This document shows positions 44,522 to 55,693 of a stretch of DNA of 64,000 bases, in pieces. How positions within the stretch are numbered: position 1 is the stretch's first letter; every line of letters starts with the position of its first letter. The stretch spans positions 496,001 to 560,000 of the forward strand of contig NZ_JACVPO010000002.1 of NCBI RefSeq assembly GCF_018881835.1. Direction: 5' to 3'. This stretch comes from Polynucleobacter hallstattensis (GTDB lineage Bacteria; Pseudomonadota; Gammaproteobacteria; Burkholderiales; Burkholderiaceae). Below the pieces are notes generated by a model. The model did not search any database. It saw nothing but the letters and a program-made list of their open reading frames with translations, and was not told where the DNA came from. The translations under genes and the position numbers were made by a program.

Positions 44522-47500
44522 TTAAGCTGCCTCCACCATCGATACTGCAGAAGAAATATCCACCGCCACAATACGCGATACCCCCTGCTCTTGCATGGTG
44601 ACACCAATCAACTGATGAGCGATTTCCATAGTGATCTTGTTATGTGAAATGAATACAAACTGAGTCTTATCAGACATTTTGGCAACCATCTTCGAATAAC
44701 GCAAGGTGTTCGCGTCATCCAATGGTGCATCAACCTCATCGAGTAAGCAGAACGGTGCGGGATTGAGGAGGAACAAGGAGAAGACCAAAGCGATTGCAGT
44801 TAAGGCCTTTTCACCTCCGGAGAGCAAGTAGATCGAACTATTCTTCTTGCCTGGAGGCTGAGCCATAACCTGAACACCAGCATCCAAGATCTCCTCACCA
44901 GTCATTACTAACTCCGCATGACCACCACCAAACAGCTCAGGGAATAGCTTGCCGAAATGGATATTGACCTGATCAAAAGTACCCTGCAAGAGATCACGGG
45001 TTTCTGCATCAATCTTGGCAATCGCATCCGTCAAAGTTTGCATTGCTTCATTTAAGTCAGCAGATTGGGCATCCAAGAACTGCTTACGCTCACGTGAACT
45101 AGAGAGCTCATCTAAGGCAGCCATATTGACTGGGCCTAAAGATTGAATCTCAGAATTGAGGCGATTGACTTCGGTTTGCAATGCCCCAACCTTGAGGTCT
45201 GGGCTAAAGCTGGCTTCTAATGAACTTAAGTCTGCTTCAGCGTCTGATAGCAAGGTCGCAAACTGCTCAAAGTTCAGACGGGCAGCCTGTTCTCGCAACT
45301 GTAAGTCAACTACTTTGTCACGCATAGGTTGAAGACTGCGTTCAATCTGCAAGCGCACTTCATCCGCTTCACGTAATTGATGCAACAGTGCATCTTGTTC
45401 TGTACGGGCATTTGCTAATGCGGCTTCGCGAGCACTGCGTGCCAGCAAAAGTCCCTGTAATTTATCTTGAGCCTCTTCATCACTCAGAGTTTCCAGCTCT
45501 TGCTCTGAGGTAGCCTGCTTATCCTGAATCTCCATGATCTGTACACGCGCAGTACTTTGATCACGCTGTAAGTCAGCAATCCGCTGCTGCAAAGAACGGG
45601 TTGCAAATGCAGCCTCTTGGGCAGACATCTCGGATGAGCGCAAAGATTCACGGAGACGATCGCGCTCTTGAGTCGCCAATTCCAGTTTTTCTTGCGCAAT
45701 GGCGAGATTCTCTTGCAAGCCTTGCTTAGATTCTTCTGACTGAGCGAACTCATCAGAGGATTGCGCTTGAGTTTGGGTCAACTGCTCCATTTGCTGACGC
45801 AACTCGCTTAACTCACCCTGAATTTGCTCAGCGCGTTGGCTGTACTTTTCTTCAGCCTGAGTTAACTGCATTCTTTCTACTTCAAAGCCATGCACTTCTT
45901 GAACAGCATGCTCTGCGGCAATGCGGGTTTGCTCAGCAGCTTGATGGGCAGCTTGGTAATTGGCAACACATTGATCCAGCTCACCTTGCAACTCACTCTG
46001 AATTAACTTCTGTGCACGCAATTGCTTCTCAAGACCTTCCATCTCTTGAGCACGCGCCAACATGCCAGCTTGCTCAGAGTCTGCTGCATAAAGCTGCACA
46101 CCCACACGGCTCACTAAGTGACCTTGCTGAGTAACGAAAGCACCACCAGCAGGTAACTTTTCACGGCGATGCAATGCATCTTCCAAGCTATTGGCAATAT
46201 AAATATTATCTAACCACTCCTGCAATACAGCAGCTACGCGTGGTGCGCCTGCACTTTGGACGCGGGTCAATAGTGCAATGAAATCTGCTGGAACGGCAGT
46301 GTGCGCAGGAGAAATGTCTTCTGTGAGCAAAATCGCTAAACGACTTGGAGGCGCATCATTCGCTAAGGCTAAAGTTTCTTGAACGCTCTTGGCTGTAACA
46401 GCAGCTAAGCGCTCGCGCAAGACGGACTCTAAAGCGGCTTCCCAACCACTCTCGACTTTAAGCTCTTGCCATAAACGCTTGCTCTCTTTTAAACCTTTGC
46501 TCTCAAGCCATGGACCAATTTTGCCTTGAGCTTGAACGCTGGCTTGCAAGGCAGTCAGTGCAGTTAATTTAGCTTCGGTTTGTGCCAACTCTTGGTTAGC
46601 AGATTGAATCTGTTGTTGTGCGATATTACGAGCCTCATCGGCAGCAGGCACACGTTGTTGTGCCTCACCTGCTTTTTGTCTCGCTTCATCCACTTTGCGT
46701 TGCGCCATCGCATGACGATCAATTGCCATTTGTAATGCTTCGGCATCAGGTCTGCGCATACCTGCGAGCTCAGCTTCAAGACGGGTATCGCGCCCCTTGA
46801 GCTCTTCTACTTGTGAGGTGATGGCTTTCACACGCTCGCCTAAACTGGCTAAGCGCTGGTCAATCGTAGCTAAGTTCTCGCGCGCATCATTGAGTTCGCG
46901 TACATGAACTTGATAGGCTTCTTCGCGTGCTGGCATTTGCTCTTGCAAGCCAGATAAGTCCGCCATTAATGTTTGTTCTTTTTCCGCAGCCAAGCTGAGC
47001 TCATGCTCGGCAGAGCGTTGCGCTTGAGCGGCATCAGTTTCTTGAACAGTCCAACGTTGCAGTTGAGCTTGTAAATCTTGGGATTGTTGTTGCAGGCGCT
47101 GGCGCGCTTCTTGCACGTAACGAATCTGGGACTCAACTTGACTCACATCAGCATTGGTTTGATACAAATCGCCTTGAGCTTGAGAAACCTGATCTTGCAA
47201 TGCGTACTGCTCAGTGCGCATTGTCTCGAGCTCAGTCTCCACATGACGCATTTTGGCAGTCTGCTCTTCCAAGCTGACTTGTGTGTCACGAATACCGTTG
47301 GCATGACGCTCTTGCTCCTTGCCAGCTTCGGTCTGACGTACAAACCAGAGTAACTGCTGTTGCGACTTCATTGCAGTAGATAATTCAGCATGGCGCTCAG
47401 CAACAGTGGCCTGCTTCTCTAGACGTATAACCTGCTGATCAAGCTCACGCAAAATATCTTCTACGCGAACCAAGTTTTCTTTTGTATCTTCAAGGCGGGA

Positions 47501-48043
47501 GGCGGTTTCTTTACGACGCTCCTTGTATTTGGAAACACCAGCTGCTTCTTCTAAGAAAACACGTAACTCTTCTGGCTTTGCTTCTAAGATGCGGTTGATG
47601 GTTCCCTGCCCAATAATGGCATAACCTCTAGGACCCATACCGGTGCCCAAGAAAATATCTTGAATGTCCTTACGTCGCACAACTTGATTGTTGACGTAAT
47701 AACTAGAATTACCATCACGTGTCAAAACGCGTTTAATACCTAATTCTGTAAAAGCACTCCACTGACCTTGAGCGCGCCCTTCAGAGTTATCAAAAATGAG
47801 TTCGACGCTGGCACGACCCGACGGTTTACGCAAACCAGAGCCATTAAAAATGACGTCTTGCATGGATTCACCACGCAATTCACTGGCGCGAGACTCACCC
47901 AAAACCCAACGCACGGCGTCAATGATGTTCGACTTTCCGCAACCATTAGGACCCACAACACCGATCAATTGACCTGGCATTTCAAAATGGGTTGGATCGA
48001 CGAAGGACTTAAAGCCGGAAAGTTTGATGGATTTCAGTTGCAC
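44522..48043 (-). CDS. smc: Chromosome segregation protein SMC
   Basis: A 1173-residue condensin ATPase. The N-terminal head has Walker A at 31-39 (GPNGCGKSN); two long coiled-coil arms rich in Gln, Glu, Ala and Leu flank a hinge around residues 510-660; the C-terminal head has the signature LLSGGEKALTAIAL near 1075 and Walker B CLLDEVDAPLDD. Its presence means this organism uses Smc rather than MukB. The divergent dapD begins 175 bases away. Confidence 0.96.
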   Translation of the reverse strand: MQLKSIKLSGFKSFVDPTHFEMPGQLIGVVGPNGCGKSNIIDAVRWVLGESRASELRGESMQDVIFNGSGLRKPSGRASVELIFDNSEGRAQGQWSAFTELGIKRVLTRDGNSSYYVNNQVVRRKDIQDIFLGTGMGPRGYAIIGQGTINRILEAKPEELRVFLEEAAGVSKYKERRKETASRLEDTKENLVRVEDILRELDQQVIRLEKQATVAERHAELSTAMKSQQQLLWFVRQTEAGKEQERHANGIRDTQVSLEEQTAKMRHVETELETMRTEQYALQDQVSQAQGDLYQTNADVSQVESQIRYVQEARQRLQQQSQDLQAQLQRWTVQETDAAQAQRSAEHELSLAAEKEQTLMADLSGLQEQMPAREEAYQVHVRELNDARENLATIDQRLASLGERVKAITSQVEELKGRDTRLEAELAGMRRPDAEALQMAIDRHAMAQRKVDEARQKAGEAQQRVPAADEARNIAQQQIQSANQELAQTEAKLTALTALQASVQAQGKIGPWLESKGLKESKRLWQELKVESGWEAALESVLRERLAAVTAKSVQETLALANDAPPSRLAILLTEDISPAHTAVPADFIALLTRVQSAGAPRVAAVLQEWLDNIYIANSLEDALHRREKLPAGGAFVTQQGHLVSRVGVQLYAADSEQAGMLARAQEMEGLEKQLRAQKLIQSELQGELDQCVANYQAAHQAAEQTRIAAEHAVQEVHGFEVERMQLTQAEEKYSQRAEQIQGELSELRQQMEQLTQTQAQSSDEFAQSEESKQGLQENLAIAQEKLELATQERDRLRESLRSSEMSAQEAAFATRSLQQRIADLQRDQSTARVQIMEIQDKQATSEQELETLSDEEAQDKLQGLLLARSAREAALANARTEQDALLHQLREADEVRLQIERSLQPMRDKVVDLQLREQAARLNFEQFATLLSDAEADLSSLEASFSPDLKVGALQTEVNRLNSEIQSLGPVNMAALDELSSSRERKQFLDAQSADLNEAMQTLTDAIAKIDAETRDLLQGTFDQVNIHFGKLFPELFGGGHAELVMTGEEILDAGVQVMAQPPGKKNSSIYLLSGGEKALTAIALVFSLFLLNPAPFCLLDEVDAPLDDANTLRYSKMVAKMSDKTQFVFISHNKITMEIAHQLIGVTMQEQGVSRIVAVDISSAVSMVEAA

Positions 48044-48217
48044 GGCGTACTTTGCAGGGAAAAAGGGGGTTCAAATAAGGGGGTAAAAATTATTACTAAA
48101 GTGGGAAGATGATAGCAAGCTTAAGGCTCCCCACACGGGTTTTTGCCCCACCGATATAATGATCAATCTATATCCAGGGACAAAATCCCTTAACAATCTG
48201 ATAGTTAACTAAAAAGC

Positions 48218-49045
48218 ATGAGCAAATCACCACAAAGCATCATCGATCAAGCCTGGGAAAACCGCGCAAACCTGTCTCCTGAGGCCGTTTCTGGAGAAAT
48301 CCGCAATGCCGTGAACGCCGTTCTCGAGGGCCTTAATACAGGCAGTATTCGCGTTGCTGAGCGCCTCAGCGTTGGCAAATGGGAAGTAAACCAGTGGGTC
48401 AAAAAGGCGGTTTTACTGTCTTTCCGCTTGGAAGATAACAAACCTATGGGTGCTGGTGGCTATACCCAGTTCTACGATAAGGTGCCGAGCAAGTTTGAGA
48501 ACTACACTGCAGAAGACTTCGCCAATGGCGGTTTCCGTGTTGTTCCCCCTGCAATGGCTCGCCGAGGCTCATTTATTGGCAAAAATGCCGTTTTAATGCC
48601 TTCCTACGTCAATATTGGCGCTTATGTCGGCGAAGGCACTATGGTTGATACTTGGGCAACCGTAGGGTCATGTGCCCAAATCGGTAAAAACGTGCATCTC
48701 TCTGGTGGTGTCGGTATTGGTGGCGTTTTGGAACCAATTCAAGCAGGTCCAGTGATTATTGAAGATAACTGCTTTATTGGCGCCCGCTCTGAGGTCGTTG
48801 AAGGCGTGGTTATTGAAGAAAATGCTGTTCTCTCAATGGGTGTTTATATTGGTCAAAGCACCAAAATCTACGACCGCGAAACCGGTGAGATCCATTACGG
48901 CCGTGTACCAGCAGGTTCTGTTGTGGTGCCAGGCTCCCTTCCTTCCGCTTGTGGAAAGTACAGCCTGTACGCTGCAATCATCGTAAAGAAGGTGGATGCT
49001 CAAACTAGAGCTAAGACTGCGATTAACGAATTGTTACGTGATTAA
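48218..49045 (+). CDS. dapD: 2,3,4,5-tetrahydropyridine-2,6-dicarboxylate N-succinyltransferase
   Basis: A 275-residue left-handed beta-helix transferase of the succinylase branch of lysine and diaminopimelate synthesis. Family marks are [47 protein letters not shown] and [19 protein letters not shown]. It is followed 17 bases on by dapE, a later step of the same branch. Confidence 0.96.
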   Translation: MSKSPQSIIDQAWENRANLSPEAVSGEIRNAVNAVLEGLNTGSIRVAERLSVGKWEVNQWVKKAVLLSFRLEDNKPMGAGGYTQFYDKVPSKFENYTAEDFANGGFRVVPPAMARRGSFIGKNAVLMPSYVNIGAYVGEGTMVDTWATVGSCAQIGKNVHLSGGVGIGGVLEPIQAGPVIIEDNCFIGARSEVVEGVVIEENAVLSMGVYIGQSTKIYDRETGEIHYGRVPAGSVVVPGSLPSACGKYSLYAAIIVKKVDAQTRAKTAINELLRD

Positions 49046-49062
49046 GTCTTAAAGCTAAATAT

Positions 49063-50214
49063 ATGAGTGCCACCCTAGAGTTAACTGAAGCCCTCATCTC
49101 TTGCCGCTCGGTCACCCCGGCGGACGGAGGCTGTCAGGATCTCATTGCCAAACGCCTTCAAGCCATTGGTTTTCACACAGAGAGCGTAGTGAGTGGTCCC
49201 GAGAATTTTCAGGTTACCAATTTGTGGGCAATCAAAAAAGGTGTGTCTGGAGATCAAGGTAAGGTCTTAGTGTTTGCTGGCCATACTGATGTTGTGCCAA
49301 CTGGCCCACTAGAGAAGTGGACCAATGATCCGTTTACCCCAACCATTAGAGATGGCATGCTTTACGGTCGTGGGGCTGCGGATATGAAAACCTCTCTTGC
49401 AGGATTTGTGGTCGCCACCGAAGAGTTTGTCATCACCCACCCTGATCACAAAGGTACGATTGCTTTTTTGATTACAAGCGATGAAGAAGGTCCCGCCAAT
49501 GACGGCACTGTCATTATGTGCGAGCGCTTGCAAAAACAAGGTCAGCGTTTAGATTACTGCGTGATTGGTGAGCCAACTTCAGTTGATCAACTCGGTGACA
49601 TGATTAAAAATGGTCGCCGCGGATCACTCTCCGGCAAACTTCGGGTTAAGGGTATTCAGGCGCACATCGCCTACCCTCACCTAGGTAAAAATCCAATTCA
49701 TCTTTCAGCTCCTGCAATTCAAGCGCTAGTTGAGACTGAGTGGGATAAAGGTAACCAGTATTTCCAGCCTACGAGCTTTCAGATTTCGAATATTCATGCA
49801 GGTACTGGTGCGAACAACGTCATTCCCGGCGAGCTAGCGATTGATTTCAACTTCCGCTTCTCCACTGAGAGTAAGCCAGAGGAATTGTGTAGCCGCCTAG
49901 AAGGAATTCTCAAAGCCGCAGGTCTCGATTTTGAAATTGATTGGGTCTTAGGTGGCAGCCCATTTATTACTGGTGATGGCGCTCTTGCTGGCGCCATACG
50001 TAAAGCCATTAAAGCCGAAACCAAAATTGATACAGAACTCTCCACTACTGGCGGCACAAGTGATGGTCGCTTTATTGCGAAGATCTGCAAAGAAGTTGTC
50101 GAATTTGGCCCGCTCAATGCGACCAGCCACAAGATTGATGAGTGCGTGATTGTGGATGATGTTGTGCCGCTCAAAAATATCTATCGCAAGACACTCGAGC
50201 AACTGGTTGCTTGA
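49063..50214 (+). CDS. dapE: Succinyl-diaminopimelate desuccinylase
   Basis: A 383-residue M20-family zinc hydrolase. Active-site residues can be placed: His74 and Asp76 ([11 protein letters not shown]), Asp107 (GRGAADMKT) and Glu141-Glu142 ([11 protein letters not shown]). The dimerisation domain sits in the middle, and the C-terminal metal ligand lies in NATSHKIDE. Lies in a dapD-dapE-prmB operon. Confidence 0.96.
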   Translation: MSATLELTEALISCRSVTPADGGCQDLIAKRLQAIGFHTESVVSGPENFQVTNLWAIKKGVSGDQGKVLVFAGHTDVVPTGPLEKWTNDPFTPTIRDGMLYGRGAADMKTSLAGFVVATEEFVITHPDHKGTIAFLITSDEEGPANDGTVIMCERLQKQGQRLDYCVIGEPTSVDQLGDMIKNGRRGSLSGKLRVKGIQAHIAYPHLGKNPIHLSAPAIQALVETEWDKGNQYFQPTSFQISNIHAGTGANNVIPGELAIDFNFRFSTESKPEELCSRLEGILKAAGLDFEIDWVLGGSPFITGDGALAGAIRKAIKAETKIDTELSTTGGTSDGRFIAKICKEVVEFGPLNATSHKIDECVIVDDVVPLKNIYRKTLEQLVA

Positions 50215-50252
50215 GACTGTTTAATCAATTACTTTTCTTATAAACATTCCTC

Positions 50253-51149
50253 ATGGACCCTGCGCCCCAGCAATCTCTGACGCTCGATCAATGTATTGAT
50301 CAGATTGCACAAGAATTAGAAATGGCAGATTTGCATTATGGTCATGGTGCTATTGATGCGCAAAGTGAAGCTCTCTGGATTGCCAGTAAACAACTTAACT
50401 TAAGTCCTGCAGATGCGCTGGATCACTTAGAGCAAGTGATGAGTGCCGAGCAAATTACTCAGGCACTTGAAGTGACACAAACCCGCATCTCCACACGTAA
50501 GCCATTGGCTTATATCTTAGGTGAAGCCTGGTTAATGGGTGTACCTTTTTTCTCTAGCGAGCAAAGCATTGTTCCCCGCTCTTGGATAGCCGAGCTCATC
50601 GTAGATGGTTCACTAGGGCCCTGGCTGCCTGCTGATGGCAAAGCGCTCGATCTTTGCACTGGCAATGGCTCTTTAGCAATTTTGTTAGCCTTAACTTGTC
50701 CCGACATTCATGTAAGCGCCTGTGACATTAGTTTGCCTGCATTAGCAGTGGCGTCTCGCAATCTCGATCGTCATAGCCTGACTTCACAGATAGAGCTTTT
50801 TGAGGGTGATCTCTGGGATGCGCTTCCAGAACCTCATGAAGATAATCTCTTTGATCTCATCATTTGTAATCCGCCTTACGTTAATGCAAATTCGATGAAT
50901 GTCCTGCCCGCTGAATACCATGCGGAGCCTGCTCTTGCATTGGCAGGTGGTGATGATGGCATGGATCTGATTCGGAAGATTATTGCTGCCGCACCAGACT
51001 ATCTATCTGAACGTGGCGCTATTCTGATTGAGATTGGCAATGAGTATGAGTACTTTAAAAAAGCCTTCCCTCAAATCCCGGTCATTTGGATGGAGGTATC
51101 TGCAGGGGACGAGCAAGTACTTCTTATTCAAGCGGAAGACTTGCGCTAA
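50253..51149 (+). CDS. prmB: Ribosomal protein L3 N5-glutamine methyltransferase
   Basis: A 298-residue SAM-dependent methyltransferase of the PrmB/HemK family. The SAM site is in ALDLCTGNGSLAILLA and the glutamine-methylating motif NPPY is at 206-209. The N-terminus (QSLTLDQCIDQIAQELEMADLHYGHG) and the SEQSIVPRSWIAELI segment fit PrmB rather than PrmC. It ends 12 bases from the convergent radA. Confidence 0.92.
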   Translation: MDPAPQQSLTLDQCIDQIAQELEMADLHYGHGAIDAQSEALWIASKQLNLSPADALDHLEQVMSAEQITQALEVTQTRISTRKPLAYILGEAWLMGVPFFSSEQSIVPRSWIAELIVDGSLGPWLPADGKALDLCTGNGSLAILLALTCPDIHVSACDISLPALAVASRNLDRHSLTSQIELFEGDLWDALPEPHEDNLFDLIICNPPYVNANSMNVLPAEYHAEPALALAGGDDGMDLIRKIIAAAPDYLSERGAILIEIGNEYEYFKKAFPQIPVIWMEVSAGDEQVLLIQAEDLR

Positions 51150-51161
51150 ATTATGATTGCT

Positions 51162-52526
51162 TTAACTGAGCTCTGCTGCTGCAGAGATAGCCTGATCAAT
51201 ACGCTCTACCGGAATCACCCTTAATCCTGGGATCTTTGTCTTCGGCATATTAGCCTTCGGAATAATGGCTACAGTAAAGCCCAGCTTCGCTGCCTCTTTC
51301 AGACGCTCTTGACCACGTGGGCATGGACGAATCTCTCCCGCCAAACCAACCTCACCAAATACGATCAACTCTTTAGGCAAGGCCTTATTACGAATCGAAG
51401 ACTGAATTGCCAATAGCACTGCTAAGTCTGCTGCTGGCTCTGAGATCTTCACACCACCTACTGCATTTAAGAAGACATCTTGATCGAAGCAGGCAACACC
51501 AGCGTGACGATGCAGTACTGCTAAGAGCATGGCTAAACGCGCTTGCTCCAAACCAACTGCCAAGCGACGAGGATTTGGAATATGCGCAGTATCTACTAGT
51601 GCCTGAATTTCTACCAAGAGTGGGCGACTACCCTCTTGTGTAACCAATACGCAGGCACCCGGAACCATCTCCGCATGCTGTGAAAGAAAAATAGCTGAAG
51701 GGTTAGCAACGCCACGCAGACCTTTTTCAGTCATCGCAAATACACCGAGCTCATTGACTGCGCCAAAACGGTTTTTAATCGAGCGTACCAATCTAAATGA
51801 GGAATGGGTATCACCCTCAAAATACAAGACGGTATCCACAATGTGCTCGAGCACACGAGGGCCAGCTAAATGTCCATCTTTAGTCACGTGCCCCACCATC
51901 AAGACGCAAATACCACTAGATTTAGCAGCCCTGGTTAACTGGGCCGCACACTCTCGCACTTGAGCAACCGAACCAGGAGCTGAGCTGAGTACCTCTGAAT
52001 ACAAAGTCTGAATCGAATCCACCACTAAGACCTGTGGCTTCACGGTATCCATAATGGATAAGAGCTTTTCTAACTGAATCTCAGCGAGCACTTCTAATTG
52101 TGGCGCATCGAGTGCAATGCGTTTTGCACGTAATGCAATTTGCGCCGCAGACTCCTCACCACTACTGTAAAGAACGTTCATACCTGCAGCACTCATCTCA
52201 GCGAGGGCTTGAAGCAAGAGGGTGGATTTACCAATCCCAGGATCGCCGCCCAACAGAACCACGCCACCGGGAACTAATCCGCCACCTAATACGCGATCAA
52301 ACTCTTCTACACCAGTGCTAAAGCGTGGGAGATCTTCAGCAGAAATAGCGGATAGTTTTTGACGGGGGAGCGACTGCGCCAAACCCTGAAAGCGGGTATT
52401 TGAGCTGACCTCAGGAACACCTTCTTCCAAGGTATTCCATGCCTGGCATGAGGGGCACTGACCTTGCCATTTGGCAGAGGTCCCGCCGCATGACTGACAG
52501 ATATAGATTGTTTTTATTTTAGCCAA
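51162..52526 (-). CDS. radA: DNA repair protein RadA
   Basis: A RecA-like ATPase that promotes branch migration. From the TTG at 52526 it has 454 residues: a zinc finger with Cys10, 13, 24 and 27, Walker A GGDPGIGKS at 93-101, the KNRFG motif at 251-255 and a Lon-protease-like C-terminal domain. TTG gives the family's usual MAKIKTIYICQSCGG start and lies 4 bases after the preceding stop, but its ribosome site is weak. An ATG at 52580 would add 18 residues and overlap the upstream gene by 50 bases. Confidence 0.92.
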   Translation of the reverse strand: MAKIKTIYICQSCGGTSAKWQGQCPSCQAWNTLEEGVPEVSSNTRFQGLAQSLPRQKLSAISAEDLPRFSTGVEEFDRVLGGGLVPGGVVLLGGDPGIGKSTLLLQALAEMSAAGMNVLYSSGEESAAQIALRAKRIALDAPQLEVLAEIQLEKLLSIMDTVKPQVLVVDSIQTLYSEVLSSAPGSVAQVRECAAQLTRAAKSSGICVLMVGHVTKDGHLAGPRVLEHIVDTVLYFEGDTHSSFRLVRSIKNRFGAVNELGVFAMTEKGLRGVANPSAIFLSQHAEMVPGACVLVTQEGSRPLLVEIQALVDTAHIPNPRRLAVGLEQARLAMLLAVLHRHAGVACFDQDVFLNAVGGVKISEPAADLAVLLAIQSSIRNKALPKELIVFGEVGLAGEIRPCPRGQERLKEAAKLGFTVAIIPKANMPKTKIPGLRVIPVERIDQAISAAAELS

Positions 52527-52530
52527 AGGA

Positions 52531-53031
52531 TTAATCGAGCTGAGTGCCCGCTTTATTTTCTTGAGCACGCTTAGGCGCATCTTTGCGACGTTGCTCTAGG
52601 TCTGCCGCACGAGCAGCAGCAGCTTTTTGCTTCTCTTCAAATTCTTTTTGATTGGCTGAACGCTCAGCCGCTTTTTCAGCAGAAGCACGTTCAGCAATCT
52701 TGGTGGCATCGCGTTGATCTTTAATACTGGCGCGTAACTTACGCTGCACTTCATGTAACTCTACTTCTTGCACACGAATCGGATCGATTTCTTTACGATA
52801 AAGCGCACGTGAATCTTTTAGGCAGTCATTAACCCAATATTTTTGATAGCACTCTGAATTGGTTTTATCCCAGCGATACTTAGCCCAATCCCGTTGCAAC
52901 TCGAGATCACGTTCAATCTTATCTAACTGCTCTAACTGAGCCTCTTCTGCAGGGGTTGCAAGCGTCAGGGTGCTGAAGGAGCAAATCAACAAGAAAGCTC
53001 CAAAGAAGCGCAAAGAAAGTGGCCTGATCAA
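52531..53031 (-). CDS. Exported coiled-coil protein of unknown function
   Basis: A 166-residue protein I cannot assign to a family. It has a Sec signal peptide ([10 protein letters not shown], hydrophobic core, cleavage near LAT-P), a short segment with two cysteines ([15 protein letters not shown]) that could form a disulfide, then a highly charged Ala/Glu/Lys/Arg helix to the end. It starts inside the kup stop codon (ATGA overlap), so it is translated with the potassium transporter, and precedes radA by 4 bases. Confidence 0.78.
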   Translation of the reverse strand: MIRPLSLRFFGAFLLICSFSTLTLATPAEEAQLEQLDKIERDLELQRDWAKYRWDKTNSECYQKYWVNDCLKDSRALYRKEIDPIRVQEVELHEVQRKLRASIKDQRDATKIAERASAEKAAERSANQKEFEEKQKAAAARAADLEQRRKDAPKRAQENKAGTQLD

Positions 53032-54968
53032 ATCTCTACCTTTGCACCGAGTTCAACCAAACGATTGGTAGGAATTTTAAAGAAGTCCGATGGCTTGGCT
53101 GCGTTTTGCATCATCCAACCAAACAGTTTCTCTCTCCATAAGGCCATCCCCGGATTTGCCGACGGGACAATAGTGTCTCGAGAAACAAAGAAAGAGGTAT
53201 CCATGACATTAAATTCAATGTTTTCTTGCTTTTGAATTAACTCCAGTACCTTATTGATATCTGGAGATTCTTTAAAGCCATGTACCGCTCTCACCAAATA
53301 AATACCGCCCCCAAAGTCCTTCATCGTAATGCGCTCACTATCATTAACATAGGGCACATCCCAAGTACTCAATTTGACAAAAAAGATACGCTCATGCATC
53401 ACACGATTGTGTTTTAGATTATGCAACATCGCGATTGGTACAAAATCGACGTGAGCCGTCAGAAAAATAGCAGTACCCTCGACACGATGAGGTGGGTGGG
53501 CTAATAGACTAGAAACAAAGGCTTGCAAAGGAATAGCGCCCTCTTCTACTTTAGTGCGCAATAACTTACGCCCACGATACCAAGTAATTAAACAAGTGAA
53601 AATGATGAGGCCTAGAAATAATGGGTACCAGCCGCCATCTTTGATCTTAATTAAATTGGCTGACCAAAAAGCAAAATCTAAAGCAAAGAAGATGGCTGTT
53701 AAACAAAGCACCAGGAAAATGTTCATTTTCCACTCACGATACATCACCACTCCCAACAAAATTGCAGTAATCATCATGGTAGATGTCACAGAAATTCCAT
53801 AAGCAGCTGCTAAATTTACTGATTCTCTAAATTCAATAATGGTAACAACCACCATGAATAAGAGGGCCCAATTCACCACGGGAATATAGATTTGTCCCTG
53901 CTCTGAATCAGAGGTGTGCATGATGGTCATGCGCGGCATAAAACCAAGCAATATAGCTTGACTCACCAAAGAGTAAGCGCCTGAAATCACCGCTTGCGAT
54001 GCAATGACTGTAGCTGCAGTAGCAAGACCAACAACAGGCCATAAAGCCCAATCGGGAACCATTAAATAAAATGGGTTAGAGGCAGCCTCTGGATTGGATA
54101 ACAAGAGTGCGCCTTGTCCTAAGTAATTAATTAAAAGGCTAGGCAAGACGATAATGAGCCAAGCATATCGGACAGGGTTTCTTCCGAAGTGGCCCATGTC
54201 TAAGTAGAGCGCTTCAACACCAGTAACAACCAAGACGACAGCGCCCATCACAATATAGGCAGTGGTTGGATGATCTAGCACAAACTGCACCGCATACATT
54301 GGATTAATTGCGCCGATGATTTGCGGCGCTGCGCCAATATTAATGACACCCAATACAGCCAGAGTGATAAACCAAGTGAGTGTGACCGGGCCAAATAGAT
54401 TACCAACAGCCGCCGTGCCATATTTTTGAATCAAGAATAGGGCAACCAAGATTGTTAAGGAAATGGGGATGATAAATTTATGCAGCCCAGGCGCTGCAAT
54501 TTCGATACCCTCAACAGCAGATAACACTGAAATTGCTGGAGTAATCACAGATTCTCCCAAGAGCATACAAGCTCCGAGCATTCCTAAAATCATTAAAAAG
54601 AAATAACTCTTCGATTTACTATCAAATGATCTTAGCGCCAAAGCCATCAGAGATAAAACGCCACCCTCACCTTTGTTGTCGGCTCGCATCACAAATAAAA
54701 CATACTTAAAGGTCACCACCAAAATTAATGACCAGATCATCATTGCGATCACACCAAATAATGCCTCTGGCGAAAACGGGATGCCGTGCTTAGGATCAAA
54801 ACATTCTTTGAGAGCGTACAAAGGACTAGTGCCAATATCACCAAACACTACGCCAATTGCGGCAAGCATCATCGTCGCAAGACCTTTTTTATGGCCGTTG
54901 TGATCGTCATGCAGATCAACTGGCTTTAATAAAGTCGAATTCGAAAATTCAGGGTTGCTAATTGACAT
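53028..54968 (-). CDS. kup: Low-affinity potassium transporter Kup
   Basis: A 646-residue KUP/HAK-type potassium-proton symporter. About twelve membrane segments follow the N-terminal signature [24 protein letters not shown], which includes the family's GxxxGDxxTSPLY pattern. A soluble C-terminal region of about 170 residues follows. It overlaps the next gene by 4 bases. Upstream lies the divergent initiator tRNA gene. Confidence 0.95.
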   Translation of the reverse strand: MSISNPEFSNSTLLKPVDLHDDHNGHKKGLATMMLAAIGVVFGDIGTSPLYALKECFDPKHGIPFSPEALFGVIAMMIWSLILVVTFKYVLFVMRADNKGEGGVLSLMALALRSFDSKSKSYFFLMILGMLGACMLLGESVITPAISVLSAVEGIEIAAPGLHKFIIPISLTILVALFLIQKYGTAAVGNLFGPVTLTWFITLAVLGVINIGAAPQIIGAINPMYAVQFVLDHPTTAYIVMGAVVLVVTGVEALYLDMGHFGRNPVRYAWLIIVLPSLLINYLGQGALLLSNPEAASNPFYLMVPDWALWPVVGLATAATVIASQAVISGAYSLVSQAILLGFMPRMTIMHTSDSEQGQIYIPVVNWALLFMVVVTIIEFRESVNLAAAYGISVTSTMMITAILLGVVMYREWKMNIFLVLCLTAIFFALDFAFWSANLIKIKDGGWYPLFLGLIIFTCLITWYRGRKLLRTKVEEGAIPLQAFVSSLLAHPPHRVEGTAIFLTAHVDFVPIAMLHNLKHNRVMHERIFFVKLSTWDVPYVNDSERITMKDFGGGIYLVRAVHGFKESPDINKVLELIQKQENIEFNVMDTSFFVSRDTIVPSANPGMALWREKLFGWMMQNAAKPSDFFKIPTNRLVELGAKVEI

Positions 54969-55082
54969 TTGAAAGCCCTTAGTGAATGTTGCGTGGCAAT
55001 ATGTTACTCCTTATGCATGCTGACTCTACAGTCTTTTTTCAATGAAAAAATAGCCTTCTCAAGTGCGATTTCCATGAATAGC

Positions 55083-55112
55083 TCGACAGAGGTGGTCAAA
55101 AAATGGTAGAAT
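55083..55112 (+). promoter_or_regulatory. Promoter of the initiator tRNA
   Basis: TCGACA (55083-55088) and TAGAAT (55107-55112) are separated by 18 bases and lie 12 bases before the tRNA. Each is one base from consensus, making a credible sigma-70 promoter. Confidence 0.65.
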
Positions 55113-55124
55113 CACAGCTTCAGA

Positions 55125-55201
<77 letters not shown>

Positions 55202-55212
55202 AACAAGTAGAG

Positions 55213-55250
55213 GGCTTTGAAGGCGATTATGTCTTTAAAGCCTTTTTGCT
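55213..55250 (+). terminator. Terminator after the initiator tRNA
   Basis: A 10-bp stem with one G-T pair (GGCTTTGAAG / CTTTAAAGCC, 55213-55222 and 55233-55242) is followed by TTTTTGCTTTT, 11 bases after the tRNA. A good rho-independent terminator. Confidence 0.82.
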
Positions 55251-55300
55251 TTTCTAGGTCATGTATTGGCCAGCATTAAGATCTCAAGGAATTTAACTCA

Positions 55301-55693
55301 TCAAGCAGTTAGCGCCAAATGCGCAATGAATGCAGATCTGTTTTCTCCAGCCTTTTTTGCTTTTGCATCCAACCTAGCCAAAACCTTTTTTGGCAGAGTG
55401 ATATTTATTCTCTCAATTTCATCCGAAAGCAATGCTGGATCAATTTCTACAATTGCCCAAGCCCAGCCCTTAAATTCTTTTTTCTTTTGCAGCTCTCTTA
55501 AGGAGCTAGGCTTTGGTATTACTTGGCCCCCATCCAAAGCCATCTCAATCCAAAGCTCTATAGCCTCTTTGGCCTGATCTATTGCTTCATCAAGACCGCC
55601 ATCAGCAGCAGAAAAACAACCAGGCAAATCTGGAACAACAACTCCCCATGCGTTTTTCTCACTTCCTGGCTCAATCGCTATTGGATATTTCAT
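55301..55693 (-). CDS. hicB: HicB-family antitoxin
   Basis: A 130-residue antitoxin with the partially degraded RNase-H-like HicB domain (WGVVVPDLPGCFSAADGGLDEAIDQAKEAIELW) and a C-terminal ribbon-helix-helix-like DNA-binding part (INITLPKKVLARLDAKAKKAGENRSAFI). It would block HicA and repress the operon. It follows hicA with no gap, the hicA stop touching its ATG. Confidence 0.9.
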   Translation of the reverse strand: MKYPIAIEPGSEKNAWGVVVPDLPGCFSAADGGLDEAIDQAKEAIELWIEMALDGGQVIPKPSSLRELQKKKEFKGWAWAIVEIDPALLSDEIERINITLPKKVLARLDAKAKKAGENRSAFIAHLALTA

